Shown here one piece after another: positions 1 through 9,667 of a stretch of 54,397 nucleotides of DNA. The notes under the pieces were generated by a model. It searched no databases. It was not told where the DNA came from and worked only from the letters and a program-made list of their open reading frames with translations. The stretch is from Alcaligenaceae bacterium (GTDB lineage Bacteria; Pseudomonadota; Gammaproteobacteria; Burkholderiales; Burkholderiaceae_B), in the NCBI GenBank assembly GCA_029265795.1, contig JAJUGV010000010.1:1-54397 (forward strand), given 5' to 3'. Both the position numbers and the translations under genes were made by a program. The number at the start of each line of letters is the position of its first letter. Positions within the stretch are counted from its first letter, which is position 1.

Positions 1-231
<231 letters not shown>

Positions 232-309
232 TCACAACGATGTGCCGGCCCGGTAAACAGACTCGGCAAAAGTGAAAAATCATACGATAAAACAGCGCCG
301 GACTGCGCG

Positions 310-1473
310 CTACTGAATCGCCCTCACCTTCCATTCATTGCCCACCTGGACCAATTCGCGATCGAACACGAACTCATCCAGACTTTGTTGTTGCCCGGGC
401 AGGACCTGCACCACGATATGACCTGCGCTGCGCAACTCACGCAAAGCCGCAGACAGTACCGGGTCGCAGCCCCATGGCGCACGGATCGCCTTAGCAGGCT
501 CGGCAGGAGCCAACCCTCCAGACAGTGCACGCAAATCAAGACTGAAACCGGTGGCCGGGCGCGCACGCCCGAATGCTTTCCCTACGCCGTCGTAACGACC
601 GCCCCTGACCAAGGTATCGCGCCAGCCATCGGCGTATATGGCGAACACAATACCGGAGTGGTATCCGTAGCCGGCGCGGACGTCTGCGAAGTCAAAGCTG
701 ACATCATAATCGGCAAGAAAACCTGCCATGCGTTCAAGATCGTCCAACGCCTGACCCACCGCGGGAAGCTGGGGAAGAACATCGCGGGCCCTTGCCAGAA
801 CCTCGCGCCCCCCATACAGACCCCCCAGTTCTATGAGGGCCTCAAGGCTGCCCGGCCGCAACGCCGGTGTCTGACTACCCAATGCGCGCAATCCGGGTAT
901 ATCTTTCATGGCCAGCAAGTCGGCGACGTCTTCGGCGATCTCAGCCAACCCGGGATCTGCTTCAACCAACGCACGCAACACACCCGGATGATTCAGATCG
1001 AGGCGAGGGGACTTCACACCGGCCAGACGGACACTTTCCAAGGCCAATTCGATGATCTGGATGTCTGCTTCAACACCGGCATGCCCGAATATCTCAGCAC
1101 CAATCTGCAGCAATTCCCGATCGGAGAACAGGCCCATCGGGCGCGCGTGAAGCACTGAACCGCAATAACAAAGGCGTGTAACACCTTCGCGATTGAGTAA
1201 ATGGGCATCAATGCGCGCCACTTGCGGTGTCATGTCCGCGCGTACGCCAAGCGTACGCCCCGAAAGCTGATCAACCAGCTTGTTCGTGCGCAAGGAAAGA
1301 TCGTGGCCGTGACCGGTCAGTAGGGAATCTAAATATTCCACCAGCGGCGGCATGACCAACTCAAAGCCGTAGACGCGGTAAAGGTCCAGCAAGGTGCGCC
1401 GCAGCTCTTCGATGCGGCGCGCTTCAGCGGGAAGGATGTCTGCCAGACTTTCCGGCAGCAGCCATTTGGTCAT
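310..1473 (-). CDS. hisZ: ATP phosphoribosyltransferase regulatory subunit HisZ
   Basis: HisZ is a catalytically dead relative of histidyl-tRNA synthetase that pairs with short-form HisG to form the first enzyme of histidine biosynthesis and gives it feedback control. The 387-residue protein has the class II synthetase-like core ([15 protein letters not shown] near the start, [14 protein letters not shown], and [10 protein letters not shown] late) and ends without the anticodon-binding domain of HisS, which is usual for HisZ. No hisG is present in the window, so the partner must be encoded elsewhere. It sits between hflC and purA, and a candidate promoter lies upstream at 1578-1606. It can be told from the true HisS at 9668-10957 by the shorter C-terminus. 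Confidence 0.93.
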   Translation of the reverse strand: MTKWLLPESLADILPAEARRIEELRRTLLDLYRVYGFELVMPPLVEYLDSLLTGHGHDLSLRTNKLVDQLSGRTLGVRADMTPQVARIDAHLLNREGVTRLCYCGSVLHARPMGLFSDRELLQIGAEIFGHAGVEADIQIIELALESVRLAGVKSPRLDLNHPGVLRALVEADPGLAEIAEDVADLLAMKDIPGLRALGSQTPALRPGSLEALIELGGLYGGREVLARARDVLPQLPAVGQALDDLERMAGFLADYDVSFDFADVRAGYGYHSGIVFAIYADGWRDTLVRGGRYDGVGKAFGRARPATGFSLDLRALSGGLAPAEPAKAIRAPWGCDPVLSAALRELRSAGHIVVQVLPGQQQSLDEFVFDRELVQVGNEWKVRAIQ

Positions 1474-1577
1474 TATCGATCCTGTTAAATCGTTGACTAG
1501 GGCCTGTCAAAAGAAAAAGCGACCTGGGGCGTAAGCCCGCAAGCCGCTCGCGGAAAAGTAATCGAAACTTACACGTT

Positions 1578-1606
1578 ATTGTAAACCATGCCGGGCCTCG
1601 TGCGAA
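1578..1606 (-). promoter_or_regulatory. Candidate sigma-70 promoter for hisZ-purA
   Basis: On the minus strand a TTCGCA element (1606-1601) is followed after 17 bases by TACAAT (1583-1578). Both resemble sigma-70 consensus boxes (4 of 6 and 5 of 6 matches). It lies in the 145-base gap between hflC and hisZ and would give a leader of about 95 bases. This gap is the largest break in the run from hfq to purA, so a promoter here is plausible. A consensus TTGACA also occurs nearer hisZ but its -10 partner is poor. Confidence 0.35.
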
Positions 1607-1618
1607 AGCGTCGCCCGC

Positions 1619-2536
1619 TTATTGCAAGGCAGGTGTTGCGCCGACACCCGGAGAGGTTGAAATTTCGCCCTGAGCCGAACCCCAGAAACGGAAGAATTCT
1701 GATTTGGGGCTCAGTACCAGCGTATCACCCTGGCCACGGAACGCTGACTGATAGGCCTCAAGGCTACGGTAGAAATTGTAGAACTCAGGATTCCTGTTGT
1801 AGGCGTCGGCATAAATACTCGCTGCGGCCCCTTCGCCTTCACCCATGATTGCCTGCGCTTTTGCATAGGCTTCCGCTAAGAGCTCCTGACGTTGACGGTC
1901 GGCCTGGGCACGAATTCGTTCGGAATCTGCTGCGCCGGACGCCCGCAGGCGGTTAGCTTCTTGCTTACGCTCGGCTTCCATACGGCGGAACACAGATTCA
2001 GAAATTTCCGGTGCAAACTCGATACGACGCAGCCGGACATCAACGACTTCCACACCCAACGGCTTGGCCCTGCCCTGCACGTTGTTCAGAATTTCACGCA
2101 TGATGGCGTCGCGTTCTGTGGCCACAACAGCCTGCACGGTACGGATGTTCACCGAAGCGTTCAGCGCGTCGCGGAACTGAGCGGACAAACGTTCCACGGC
2201 GGCGCGCTCATTGGCACCGAACGTTACATAGAAGAGACGCGGGTCATCAATACGCCACTTAACAAAGGAGTCGATCAGCAGGTTTTTCTTTTCAGAGGTC
2301 TGGATGCGCTCTGGGTCATTGGTTTCAATGGTCTGCAGCCGCTTGTCCAGACGGGTCACTGTCTGAAACGGAGGCGGCAACTTCAAATAAAGACCCGGCT
2401 CGGTGACGGTCTTACGGACTTCACCCAGGGCAAACAAAAGGACGGCGTCCCGTTCACGTACGACGAAGACGCAGGAAGACAGCACGGCCAGCGCAATGAC
2501 CAGGCCCACCAGTGCAGGAAATAAACGTTGCATCAT
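1619..2536 (-). CDS. hflC: HflC, FtsH protease modulator (SPFH/band 7 protein)
   Basis: HflC forms with HflK a large membrane complex that surrounds the AAA protease FtsH and limits its access to membrane proteins. The protein has one N-terminal membrane segment (ALVGLVIALAVLSSCVFVV), a band-7/SPFH domain (VVRERDAVLLFALGEV, VDSFVKWRI-like text), a charged helical region rich in Ala, Glu and Arg, and the family ending DTLVLSPKSEFFRFWG. The start is set by a strong AGGAGG that overlaps the hflK stop (TAGGAGG). ATGs at 2536 and 2533 lie 3 and 6 bases beyond it, so the second may be the one used (304 or 305 residues). A longer reading from 2575 lies inside hflK and is unlikely. It is translationally linked to hflK. 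Confidence 0.95.
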   Translation of the reverse strand: MMQRLFPALVGLVIALAVLSSCVFVVRERDAVLLFALGEVRKTVTEPGLYLKLPPPFQTVTRLDKRLQTIETNDPERIQTSEKKNLLIDSFVKWRIDDPRLFYVTFGANERAAVERLSAQFRDALNASVNIRTVQAVVATERDAIMREILNNVQGRAKPLGVEVVDVRLRRIEFAPEISESVFRRMEAERKQEANRLRASGAADSERIRAQADRQRQELLAEAYAKAQAIMGEGEGAAASIYADAYNRNPEFYNFYRSLEAYQSAFRGQGDTLVLSPKSEFFRFWGSAQGEISTSPGVGATPALQ

Positions 2537-2543
2537 GTTCCTC

Positions 2544-3866
2544 CTAGCGGGAATACGGACTGACCAGCGAACCACGGGTCACCGTGTTGCTGGACGCGGC
2601 ATTACCAGATGAAGACGTGGTAGCCGGCCTTGAAGACGTAGTGGCAGCCGCTGCAGCGCCCGTGGTGGCTTCCACCGAGCTGCTACCACCGCCCGACGGG
2701 CTGCGATGATCGCGTGCGGCCTGGCTCATGATTTTGTCCAGAGGCAGATACAGCATGTTGTTGCTGGAATCCGCGTCCACCACGACCTTGGCAGTGGACT
2801 CAAGTATCTGTTCCATGGTTGCCAGGTACATACGTTGACGCGTGACTTCGGGCGCCTTGGCGAATTCGGCCTCGATACTCAAGAAGCGAGCGGTATCACC
2901 CTCTGCGTCGCCCACCACCTTAGCCCGATAACCCTCGGCGTCCTGCAGCATGCGTGCCACCTGACCCTGCGCCTGGGGCAGAACCTGATTGGCATAAGCA
3001 TTACCTTCGTTGATCTGGCGTTCGCGGTCTTGACCCGCCTTGACGGCATCATCAAATGCGGCCTGAACCTGCTCCGGCGGCTGCACGTTCTGAATCGCCA
3101 CCGTGCTGATCTGAATGCCCGTATCGTAACGATCGAGGATGCTTTGCGCGAGATTATGGACTTCGGTGGCCACTTCGGTACGACCTTCGTAAAGCACGAA
3201 GTCCATCGTCTTGCGGCCAACTATTTCGCGCATCGCCGCTTCTGCCGCCTGCCGCACCGACTCGTCCGGCATATTGGTACGGAAGAGGTAATCCGGTGCG
3301 CCATCGGGATTCAGCCGGTACTGCACTACGTATTGCACATCGACGATGTTTTCGTCAGTAGTGAGCATGAGCGATTCCGGCAGCACTTTATTGCGAGCGG
3401 TGCCGCGGAAGCCCACCTCGAAAGTACGCAACTGGGCAATATTCACCATCTGATGAGCTTCGATGGGATAGGGAACGCGCCATTGCAAGCCAGGAGGAAG
3501 CGTTTTCGTGTATTTGCCGAAGCGCGTAACGACGGCCACCTGACCTTCTTGAACGATCATGAAACCGCTAAGGCCCCAGATGATGATGCCCACCAGTAAC
3601 AGCACACCAATCAACTTGGGCGAGCCCGATGGCAGCGCCGGCATACCACCGCCCCCACCCGAGCGCGGGCCACGCGGGCCACCGCGTTTGTTGCCAAACA
3701 GCGAGCCGATGCGATTGTTGAAGTCTTTCCAGACTTCGTCGAGATCCGGTGGACCATCATTGCGGGGGCCGCGTGACGAGTCGTCTTCGTTGCGGCCTCC
3801 CTCGTTGCGGCCTCCCCGGCCCCAGCCTGGATCATTCAGGTTGAATATTTTGGATATTGAACGCAT
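2544..3866 (-). CDS. hflK: HflK, FtsH protease modulator (SPFH/band 7 protein)
   Basis: HflK is the partner of HflC in the HflKC complex that regulates FtsH. The protein starts MRSISKIFNLNDPGWGRGG, has a Gly/Arg/Asn-rich cytosolic tail, one membrane segment (LIGVLLLVGIIIWGLSGFMI), the SPFH domain beginning EGQVAVVTRFGKY, and a coiled-coil part with repeated Glu and Ala. It ends in a low-complexity tail of Ser, Thr and Ala, about 50 residues, that I would not expect in enterobacterial HflK. The start at 3866 matches the family N-terminus and lies inside the end of hflX, a 35-base overlap; a longer reading from 3905 is unlikely. A perfect 15-base tandem duplication encodes the GGRNE repeats near the N-terminus. 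Confidence 0.95.
   Translation of the reverse strand: MRSISKIFNLNDPGWGRGGRNEGGRNEDDSSRGPRNDGPPDLDEVWKDFNNRIGSLFGNKRGGPRGPRSGGGGGMPALPSGSPKLIGVLLLVGIIIWGLSGFMIVQEGQVAVVTRFGKYTKTLPPGLQWRVPYPIEAHQMVNIAQLRTFEVGFRGTARNKVLPESLMLTTDENIVDVQYVVQYRLNPDGAPDYLFRTNMPDESVRQAAEAAMREIVGRKTMDFVLYEGRTEVATEVHNLAQSILDRYDTGIQISTVAIQNVQPPEQVQAAFDDAVKAGQDRERQINEGNAYANQVLPQAQGQVARMLQDAEGYRAKVVGDAEGDTARFLSIEAEFAKAPEVTRQRMYLATMEQILESTAKVVVDADSSNNMLYLPLDKIMSQAARDHRSPSGGGSSSVEATTGAAAAATTSSRPATTSSSGNAASSNTVTRGSLVSPYSR
3787..3816 (-). repeat. 15-bp perfect tandem duplication inside hflK
   Basis: Two identical copies of TCGTTGCGGCCTCCC (plus-strand reading) lie side by side at 3787-3801 and 3802-3816. They encode two GGRNE units in the glycine-rich N-terminal tail of HflK. 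The unit is a multiple of three, so gain or loss of a copy would keep the frame. Confidence 0.9.
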
Positions 3867-4938
3867 TGTTTCCCGCGATTTGAGCTGATTCGGCGATCGC
3901 CGCACGCAGACCGTCCAAACCAGTGCGCTTGAGTGCGCTTACAAAAACTCGTGCAATCGTACCATGTTCGTTACGCTCCACCCGCGGCTCATAACCCGCT
4001 GCGTCTATTTTGTTGTAGACGAGGATCCGGGGGATGTTGTCGGCCCCGATATCTTCAAGCACTTTGTCGACTTCCATGATTTGTTCGTCGCGCTGTGGAC
4101 TCGCTGCATCAACAACGTGCAGCAACAAGTCGGCATGAATAGTTTCCTCGAGCGTAGCTCGAAACGCAGCAATCAAGGTAGGAGGAAGGTCACGAATAAA
4201 ACCCACGGTATCGGACACGACCACCTGCCCCGCTCCGTCGATCCAGATGCGGCGTGTGGTGGTGTCCAAGGTGGCAAAAAGCTGATCGGCTGCAAAAGCA
4301 CCGGCTCGAGTCAGCGCATTGAATAATGTTGATTTGCCGGCGTTGGTGTAACCCACGAGCGACACTGAGAACGTACTGCCTCTTACGCGCGCACGGCGTT
4401 GGGTGACGCGCTGTCGCTGCACACGCGCCAGACGTTCACGCAATACCTTTACTTTGGCACCGATCATTCGGCGATCCAGTTCAAGCTGCGATTCCCCTGG
4501 CCCACGTATACCTATCCCACCCTGCTGGCGTTCCAAGTGGGTCCACAGGCGAGTCAGGCGGGTCGAGAGATGCTGTAGCTGTGCCAACTCGACTTGCAAC
4601 TTGCCCTCGTGACTCTTGGCACGCAACGCAAAAATATCGAGTATCAAGGCAACTCTGTCCACGACGCGTCGCTTGAGCACCCGCTCAAGGTTGCGCTGCT
4701 GAGCAGGAGACAATGGCTGATCGAATAACACGACCTCAGCACCAGTCGCCTCAACAAGGCGAGCTGCTTCTTCCAGCTTGCCTGAGCCGATAAAGTGAGC
4801 GGCGTCGGGCTTGCCGCGGCGCACCTGCAGAATATCGACGATATCTGCACCCGCACCTTCAGCGAGCATGCGGAATTCTTCGGAATGGGCTGAGTAGTCG
4901 GGTTCGCCCATATCGACCGTGATGATCAGGGCCTTCAT
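3832..4938 (-). CDS. hflX: GTPase HflX
   Basis: HflX is a GTPase that binds the 50S subunit and splits stalled or heat-damaged ribosomes. The 368-residue protein has the N-terminal HflX domain with the glycine-rich GGIGIRGPGESQLELDRR (about residues 140-157), then a G domain with GYTNAGKST (196-204), a DTVGFIRDLP G3 loop and NKID as G4. Length is slightly shorter than E. coli HflX (426). The gene follows hfq by 81 bases and overlaps hflK by 35 bases, giving the hfq-hflX-hflK-hflC order known from many proteobacteria. No clear Shine-Dalgarno is visible before the ATG at 4938; a 9-bp hairpin (4950-4989) sits just upstream of it. Confidence 0.95.
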   Translation of the reverse strand: MKALIITVDMGEPDYSAHSEEFRMLAEGAGADIVDILQVRRGKPDAAHFIGSGKLEEAARLVEATGAEVVLFDQPLSPAQQRNLERVLKRRVVDRVALILDIFALRAKSHEGKLQVELAQLQHLSTRLTRLWTHLERQQGGIGIRGPGESQLELDRRMIGAKVKVLRERLARVQRQRVTQRRARVRGSTFSVSLVGYTNAGKSTLFNALTRAGAFAADQLFATLDTTTRRIWIDGAGQVVVSDTVGFIRDLPPTLIAAFRATLEETIHADLLLHVVDAASPQRDEQIMEVDKVLEDIGADNIPRILVYNKIDAAGYEPRVERNEHGTIARVFVSALKRTGLDGLRAAIAESAQIAGNNAFNIQNIQPE

Positions 4939-4949
4939 GGGCGTAAAGG

Positions 4950-4989
4950 CACATTGCCCGCCGCTGCGATTCGCGCGACAGGCAATGTG
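4950..4989 (-). promoter_or_regulatory. Stem-loop in the hfq-hflX gap
   Basis: Between the hfq stop and the hflX start the minus strand reads CACATTGCC, 22 bases, then GGCAATGTG: a perfect 9-bp stem. The 3' arm ends 11 bases before the hflX ATG, where the ribosome would bind. There is no U-run, so it is a poor intrinsic terminator. It could limit hflX translation or mark an RNA processing site; that role is inference. Confidence 0.45.
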
Positions 4990-5019
4990 TGAGGAAGAGC
5001 GAAATCTGACAATGCGCGC

Positions 5020-5256
5020 TTATTCAGTCGCTGAATCCACTTGGAAATTGACCGGACGTGAAGGTACGACGGTCGAAATCGCGTGTTTGTACACCATCTG
5101 CGTTACGGTATTGCGCAGCAGAACGACGTATTGGTCGAACGACTCGACCTGACCTTGCAGCTTGATGCCATTGACGAGGTAAATCGAAACGGGCACGTGG
5201 TCCTTACGCAAAGCATTGAGAAACGGATCTTGTAATGTCTGCCCTTTATTGCTCAT
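5020..5256 (-). CDS. hfq: RNA chaperone Hfq
   Basis: Hfq is a hexameric Sm-like protein that binds small RNAs and mRNAs and promotes their pairing. The 78-residue protein reads [19 protein letters not shown], with the Sm1 motif ([20 protein letters not shown]) and the Sm2 motif containing [10 protein letters not shown]. These match the family almost throughout, and the length is the short betaproteobacterial form without the long E. coli tail. A GGAG lies 8 bases before the ATG at 5256. It is first in the hfq-hflX-hflK-hflC unit; a candidate promoter lies at 5303-5331. Confidence 0.98.
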   Translation of the reverse strand: MSNKGQTLQDPFLNALRKDHVPVSIYLVNGIKLQGQVESFDQYVVLLRNTVTQMVYKHAISTVVPSRPVNFQVDSATE

Positions 5257-5302
5257 TGGCTAGGCTCCAGTTATGTTGTTATCGAAACAGCGTAAGGGGT
5301 CT

Positions 5303-5331
5303 ACTTTACAGGGTTTTCCCTAGGATTGCAC
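5303..5331 (-). promoter_or_regulatory. Candidate promoter for hfq-hflXKC
   Basis: In the 100-base hisC-hfq gap the minus strand carries GTGCAA (5331-5326), a 17-base spacer, then TAAAGT (5308-5303). The matches to consensus are partial. A TTGCAG-ACTA-CTGCAA dyad just upstream could be a weak hisC terminator or an operator. Confidence 0.3.
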
Positions 5332-5356
5332 GTTGCAGTAGTCTGCAACTTGCATT

Positions 5357-6436
5357 TTAGCCTGTTCTTAAGGTCAGTTCGGACAAGGTATTACAAAGCC
5401 GTGCACACTGCTCGTGTGTTCCCACCGTGATTCGAAGGTATTGTGAAATGCGGGGCGCCTGGAAATGGCGCACCAAGATGCCCTCTTCGCGTAGCTTAGC
5501 AGCGAGCTCTGCTGCATCATGAGCGGGGTGATGCGCGAAGACGAAATTCGTTTTCGAGGGAAGCACTTCGAAACCGATGGTTTCGAGTTGCTGAGAGAGG
5601 AATTGGCGCGCTTCAACAATTTTCCGCGTGCTGCTCTCGAAATATGCATGGTCTTCTATGGATGCTACCGCCGCCGCAATGGCAAGGCTATCCAATGGGT
5701 ATGAGTTGAAGCTGTCCTTCACTCTCAATAGACCTTCTGTGATTTCGCGTGACGCGACGCTGTATCCCACCCGCATGCCGGCCAAGGCGCGCGATTTGGA
5801 AAAGGTGTGGATCACCACGATATTTGGGCATCGCTCAAGCAACGAAACGGCGCTTTGGGCTCCGAAGTCGACATAGGCTTCATCCACCACCACTGCAACA
5901 TCCGGGTTGCCGCGCGCGATACGTTCGATCTGCTCGAGTTCCAGCGCCATACCGGTTGGCGCATTGGGGTTCGCGAAAATAATGCCGGCCGGCTTAATGT
6001 CGAGATTGAGATAGTCTTCCGGACGGATGGAAAAATCATCAGCCAGCGGGATGAGCCGGGTAGGTATGTCGAACAGCTTGCAATATGTTCGATAGAAGCT
6101 GTATGTGATATCGGGCAGAAGCAACGGCCGGCCATCATGCCGGAATAATGCGTTGAACACGTGCGCCAGCACTTCGTCCGAGCCGTTGCCCGGCATGACC
6201 TGATCCGGCTTTACGTCGTAATACGCGGCGACCGCGAGCCGCAAGGCAGTCGACTCGTTGTCAGGATAAAGTCTTAGGCGATCGTCTGCACACTGGCGGA
6301 TCGCCTCTAATGCCCGCGGCGACGGCCCATACGGATGCTCGTTCGTATTGAGCTTCAGCAAACGATCTATCTTCGGTTGTTCGCCCGGGGTGTAGGGCGT
6401 CAAACCGGCTACATGTTGGCTCCAAAAACGGCTCAC
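5357..6436 (-). CDS. hisC: Histidinol-phosphate aminotransferase HisC
   Basis: HisC is a PLP enzyme that converts imidazole-acetol phosphate and glutamate to histidinol phosphate in histidine synthesis. The 359-residue protein has the fold type I aminotransferase pattern: [12 protein letters not shown] near the start, GNGSDEVL for phosphate binding, [19 protein letters not shown], and the PLP lysine in [16 protein letters not shown]. The start codon is GTG at 6436, overlapping the der stop as GTGA, so it is translationally coupled to der. It lies outside any his operon in this window and is the last gene of the long ndk-to-hisC run. A related substrate, such as phenylalanine or tyrosine, cannot be excluded from sequence alone. 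Confidence 0.93.
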   Translation of the reverse strand: MSRFWSQHVAGLTPYTPGEQPKIDRLLKLNTNEHPYGPSPRALEAIRQCADDRLRLYPDNESTALRLAVAAYYDVKPDQVMPGNGSDEVLAHVFNALFRHDGRPLLLPDITYSFYRTYCKLFDIPTRLIPLADDFSIRPEDYLNLDIKPAGIIFANPNAPTGMALELEQIERIARGNPDVAVVVDEAYVDFGAQSAVSLLERCPNIVVIHTFSKSRALAGMRVGYSVASREITEGLLRVKDSFNSYPLDSLAIAAAVASIEDHAYFESSTRKIVEARQFLSQQLETIGFEVLPSKTNFVFAHHPAHDAAELAAKLREEGILVRHFQAPRISQYLRITVGTHEQCARLCNTLSELTLRTG

Positions 6437-7875
6437 GACTTTCCTTGCACGTAAGGGTTGTGTGACGACTTGAATTCTATACGCAGCGGCGTGCCTTCAA
6501 GGCGGAAGGCCGTACGGAAGCTGGACTCGAGGTACCGACGGTAAGTCTCGGGGACTGCATCCAGGCCGCTGCCATGCACAATAATCAATGGCGGATTCTG
6601 CCCGCCCTGATGGGCATAGCGCATCTTGGGACGGAATATTCCGCGACGCGGCGGCTGTTGTTGCTCCACTGCCGCATGTAAAGTACGAGTCAGCTTCGGG
6701 GTGGAAAGCTTGCGGAATGCAGCAGCATGCGCGTCTTCAACGGATTTCATTACCGCCTTAAGGCCCTGCCCTTTCAGGGCTGAAATCGTATGCACGCGTG
6801 CAAATGACAGAAAGCGCAACTTTCGTTCGTACTCACGACGAATCCAATCGCGTTGTTCAGCGTTGAGTCCGTCCCATTTATTGATGGCCACAACCAACGC
6901 ACGACCGGTCTCTACAACGAAGCCCGCAATATGGGCGTCCTGGTCGGAAATTTCCGCCTGCGCATCCAGCAGCAATACCACGACGTTACAGGCCTCAATG
7001 GCTTGTAGGGTTTTGATCACCGAGAATTTCTCGATGGTTTCGAACACCTTGCCCCGGCGTCGCAGGCCGGCCGTATCGATCAATGTATACGCCTTGCCAT
7101 CGCGCTCGAAATCGATTTCGATGGCATCACGTGTAGTGCCGGGCAAATCGAATGCAATGACACGTTCCTCACCGATCAATGCATTGATCAGCGTGGATTT
7201 GCCAACGTTGGGCCGCCCCACGATCGCCAGTTTGATACGATGCCGAACCGCGGTTTCGGCGTCTGTTTGATCTTCTTCGGATGCGTCCTCGGGTGCATCT
7301 ATCGCTTCCGGCTCGGCGTCATCCCATTGCGCTGACAGCTCTTCCGGATCGTCTTCTTCGACAAGATCATCCATGAAGGAAAGCGCGTCTTCGATAAGCC
7401 CCACCACGCCGTCACCGTGGGAAGCGGAAATGGCCCGTGGTTCACCAAGCCCGAGCTCATGAAATTCTGCGATGGCCGCCGAGTCCCGCATGCCTTCGGC
7501 CTTGTTAACTGCCAACAGGACTCTTTGCCCCGATTTGCGCAACAGTTGCGCGATTTCGTGATCGTGAGCATTGACACCTGCCCGGGCATCAACGAGGAAG
7601 ATGACGACGTCAGCTTCAGCAATGGCCTGGTGGGTTTGGCGAGCCATTTCACGCAAGATACCGTCCTTGGCAACAGGCTCGAAACCACCCGTATCGACCG
7701 CAATGAACGGGTGGCGGCCCACCCTCCCCTCGCCGTAGTGACGATCCCGAGTCAGTCCGGGAAAATCGGCGACCAGAGCCGCCCGCGAACGCGTGATGCG
7801 GTTAAACAGGGTGGATTTGCCGACGTTGGCTCGACCTACGAGCGCAATCACCGGCTTGAAACTGGATTTACTCAA
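6433..7875 (-). CDS. der: Ribosome biogenesis GTPase Der (EngA)
   Basis: Der is an essential GTPase with two tandem G domains that acts in 50S subunit assembly. The 480-residue protein has GRANVGKST near residue 14 and a second GRPNVGKST near residue 218, each followed by DxxG loops (DTGGFEP and DTAGLRRRG), with NKAEG and NKWDG as the G4 motifs. An acidic linker separates the two domains, and a KH-like domain ends the protein ([12 protein letters not shown]). The start is TTG at 7875 within a TTGA overlap with the bamB stop, and its own stop overlaps the hisC GTG. Length is close to the E. coli protein (490). Confidence 0.96.
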   Translation of the reverse strand: MSKSSFKPVIALVGRANVGKSTLFNRITRSRAALVADFPGLTRDRHYGEGRVGRHPFIAVDTGGFEPVAKDGILREMARQTHQAIAEADVVIFLVDARAGVNAHDHEIAQLLRKSGQRVLLAVNKAEGMRDSAAIAEFHELGLGEPRAISASHGDGVVGLIEDALSFMDDLVEEDDPEELSAQWDDAEPEAIDAPEDASEEDQTDAETAVRHRIKLAIVGRPNVGKSTLINALIGEERVIAFDLPGTTRDAIEIDFERDGKAYTLIDTAGLRRRGKVFETIEKFSVIKTLQAIEACNVVVLLLDAQAEISDQDAHIAGFVVETGRALVVAINKWDGLNAEQRDWIRREYERKLRFLSFARVHTISALKGQGLKAVMKSVEDAHAAAFRKLSTPKLTRTLHAAVEQQQPPRRGIFRPKMRYAHQGGQNPPLIIVHGSGLDAVPETYRRYLESSFRTAFRLEGTPLRIEFKSSHNPYVQGKS

Positions 7876-9026
7876 TTCACACCAACCAAAACAAGGTTGC
7901 CATTGCCCGTCTGCACAAGCACACCTTCTGGTGTGCCGAGCAGCGGTGAAAGCACCGCCCCGCCCCCTACGCTAAGGCGACCCAAGAGTTCACCGTCGCG
8001 CCGCGACAGAAAGTGCACGTAGCCTTCAAAATCCGCCACCGCTATTGCGGCGGGAACGACAGTCGGCGTGGCCAGACGCCGGTTCCGCAGCGCTCTTTGA
8101 GTCCACACCTCTTCGCCATTGGCAAGGTCTATTGCATGGACGACGTCGCGATGGTCGACAGCATAGCCGTATCGGCCGTCGTTAGTCATGCCGGAATGAC
8201 TGGAGAAGGGAATGTCCCAGGCCGGACGCCCACCCTGCGTCACATCAAAGCAGGTAAGGCGCCCTTGATACGTGACGCCGCAAAGTAAGGGGCCGGCTAC
8301 TTGCGGCGCACCCACTACATCGCTGATGCGCTCCAGGTCGGTGGCGCCGCGAGACACCGATACAGGTGCCTCCCACTGAACCGCACCGTTTGCTGCATTG
8401 ATTGCAATCAGCCGCCCATTGGGCAAACCGGAAATCAGCAAACCGTCGGCGGCGAGCATCTGCATGCTGGTCTTGAGCGCCAAAGCGGGGCCTGGGCGCT
8501 GTATATCCCAACGGTATTCGCCGGTTTCAGCATCGAAAGCCTGAATGCGGTAATCGGTACTGCGCACGATGACGACACCACTGTCGACGACCGGAGGTAC
8601 GAAGACCGCGCTACTTGCCCGAGCCCGCCATTTTTCCGTACCGCTATCGTCGTAGGCAATAACATTCCCGTCACTGGCAACGACTGCAGTGGTGTAACCG
8701 TCCGAGCCGGCTCCGGCTGACAAGGTGGTGTCAGGACTCGCGCGCCACAGCACGCGCCCCGACGCCCTATCCACCTTGGCAACTGCATTGGGGGTGGCAG
8801 CGTAAACCGCCTCGCCGACGATGGTCGGGGCAAAGCCGTATCCGCCCCCACTACCAATGGACGATGTCCATCGAACATTCGCCGCGACCTGCGCGTCGTA
8901 TTGAGTCAGCTCGGCCGGATCATAGCGAGGATCGCTACTGGAAAACATGGAGCAACCGGCCAGGGCGGACAGCGCGCAGGCAAGAAGCGCATTGCGAAGA
9001 ATACGGCGGGACAGGATGGGCTGCAT
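7872..9026 (-). CDS. bamB: Outer membrane assembly lipoprotein BamB
   Basis: BamB is a periplasmic-side lipoprotein of the BAM complex and helps insert beta-barrel proteins into the outer membrane. The 384-residue protein has a lipoprotein signal with lipobox LAGC (Cys25) and then repeated PQQ-like beta-propeller blades, for example [38 protein letters not shown] and [13 protein letters not shown]. The position between yfgM and der is the classic order. Its TGA stop overlaps the TTG start of der. Confidence 0.95.
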   Translation of the reverse strand: MQPILSRRILRNALLACALSALAGCSMFSSSDPRYDPAELTQYDAQVAANVRWTSSIGSGGGYGFAPTIVGEAVYAATPNAVAKVDRASGRVLWRASPDTTLSAGAGSDGYTTAVVASDGNVIAYDDSGTEKWRARASSAVFVPPVVDSGVVIVRSTDYRIQAFDAETGEYRWDIQRPGPALALKTSMQMLAADGLLISGLPNGRLIAINAANGAVQWEAPVSVSRGATDLERISDVVGAPQVAGPLLCGVTYQGRLTCFDVTQGGRPAWDIPFSSHSGMTNDGRYGYAVDHRDVVHAIDLANGEEVWTQRALRNRRLATPTVVPAAIAVADFEGYVHFLSRRDGELLGRLSVGGGAVLSPLLGTPEGVLVQTGNGNLVLVGVN

Positions 9027-9031
9027 GGGAT

Positions 9032-9667
9032 TCAGGCTCCAGCGATAGCGTCAATCTTCAGTTGTACGATTTGAGCGATCGGATCAGTGCCGAACGCTTG
9101 CAGGGCCCGTTCCCACTCTTTACGAGCCTCATCGACCTTCCCCTGAGCGAGCAGAACATCACCACGGCGATCGGCGTAGAGCGCCTCAAAACTCGCCGGC
9201 GCATCGGCCAGCTGCGCTAATGCTTCGTCGTAACGCTGCTGTTCCAGTAGCACACCGGCCAGGCGCAGCTTTGCCAGTGCTGCCATCGCCGGTTCATGGC
9301 TCTGCCCCGACAACCATTGCAATTGCTCACGAGCGGCATCCAGTTGCCCGCGCTCGATCAGGGCCGACGCCGCCACCAGCACACCGCGGGATGTATAGCC
9401 GGATTTAGAGAAATTTTCACGCAAGGTTGCGCTGGCTGCCTGGATGCGGGCGATGGATTCATCGCCTTCCTGTGCGGCGGCTGTCTGCAAGGCTTCGAAG
9501 TAGCCCATGGCCTGTGTTGCCTTGTGACCCTGATACCACTGCCAGCCGCGCCAGCCCACGATGGCGGCTACGACGACGAACACTGCCACTGCCACGAGGG
9601 TACCGTAGCGATCCCACCAGGCTTTCAGAGCGTCGAGTTTTTCCTGTTCTTCTAAATCGTATGCCAT
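9032..9667 (-). CDS. yfgM: YfgM-like ancillary SecYEG translocon subunit (TPR protein)
   Basis: YfgM is a single-span inner membrane protein with a periplasmic TPR-like domain that associates with SecYEG and the chaperone PpiD. The 211-residue protein has a short cytosolic start (MAYDLEEQEKLDALKAWWD), one membrane segment (LVAVAVFVVVAAIVGWRGW, about residues 24-42), and helical repeats rich in Ala and Leu. The ATG directly follows the hisS stop (TAAATG), and bamB begins 5 bases after its own stop. The hisS-yfgM-bamB-der order supports the call strongly. Confidence 0.92.
   Translation of the reverse strand: MAYDLEEQEKLDALKAWWDRYGTLVAVAVFVVVAAIVGWRGWQWYQGHKATQAMGYFEALQTAAAQEGDESIARIQAASATLRENFSKSGYTSRGVLVAASALIERGQLDAAREQLQWLSGQSHEPAMAALAKLRLAGVLLEQQRYDEALAQLADAPASFEALYADRRGDVLLAQGKVDEARKEWERALQAFGTDPIAQIVQLKIDAIAGA

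Noticed and set aside
2706-3599. Plus-strand open frame of 297 codons opposite hflK
   Set aside because: It is antisense to hflK, shows biased composition and no domain.
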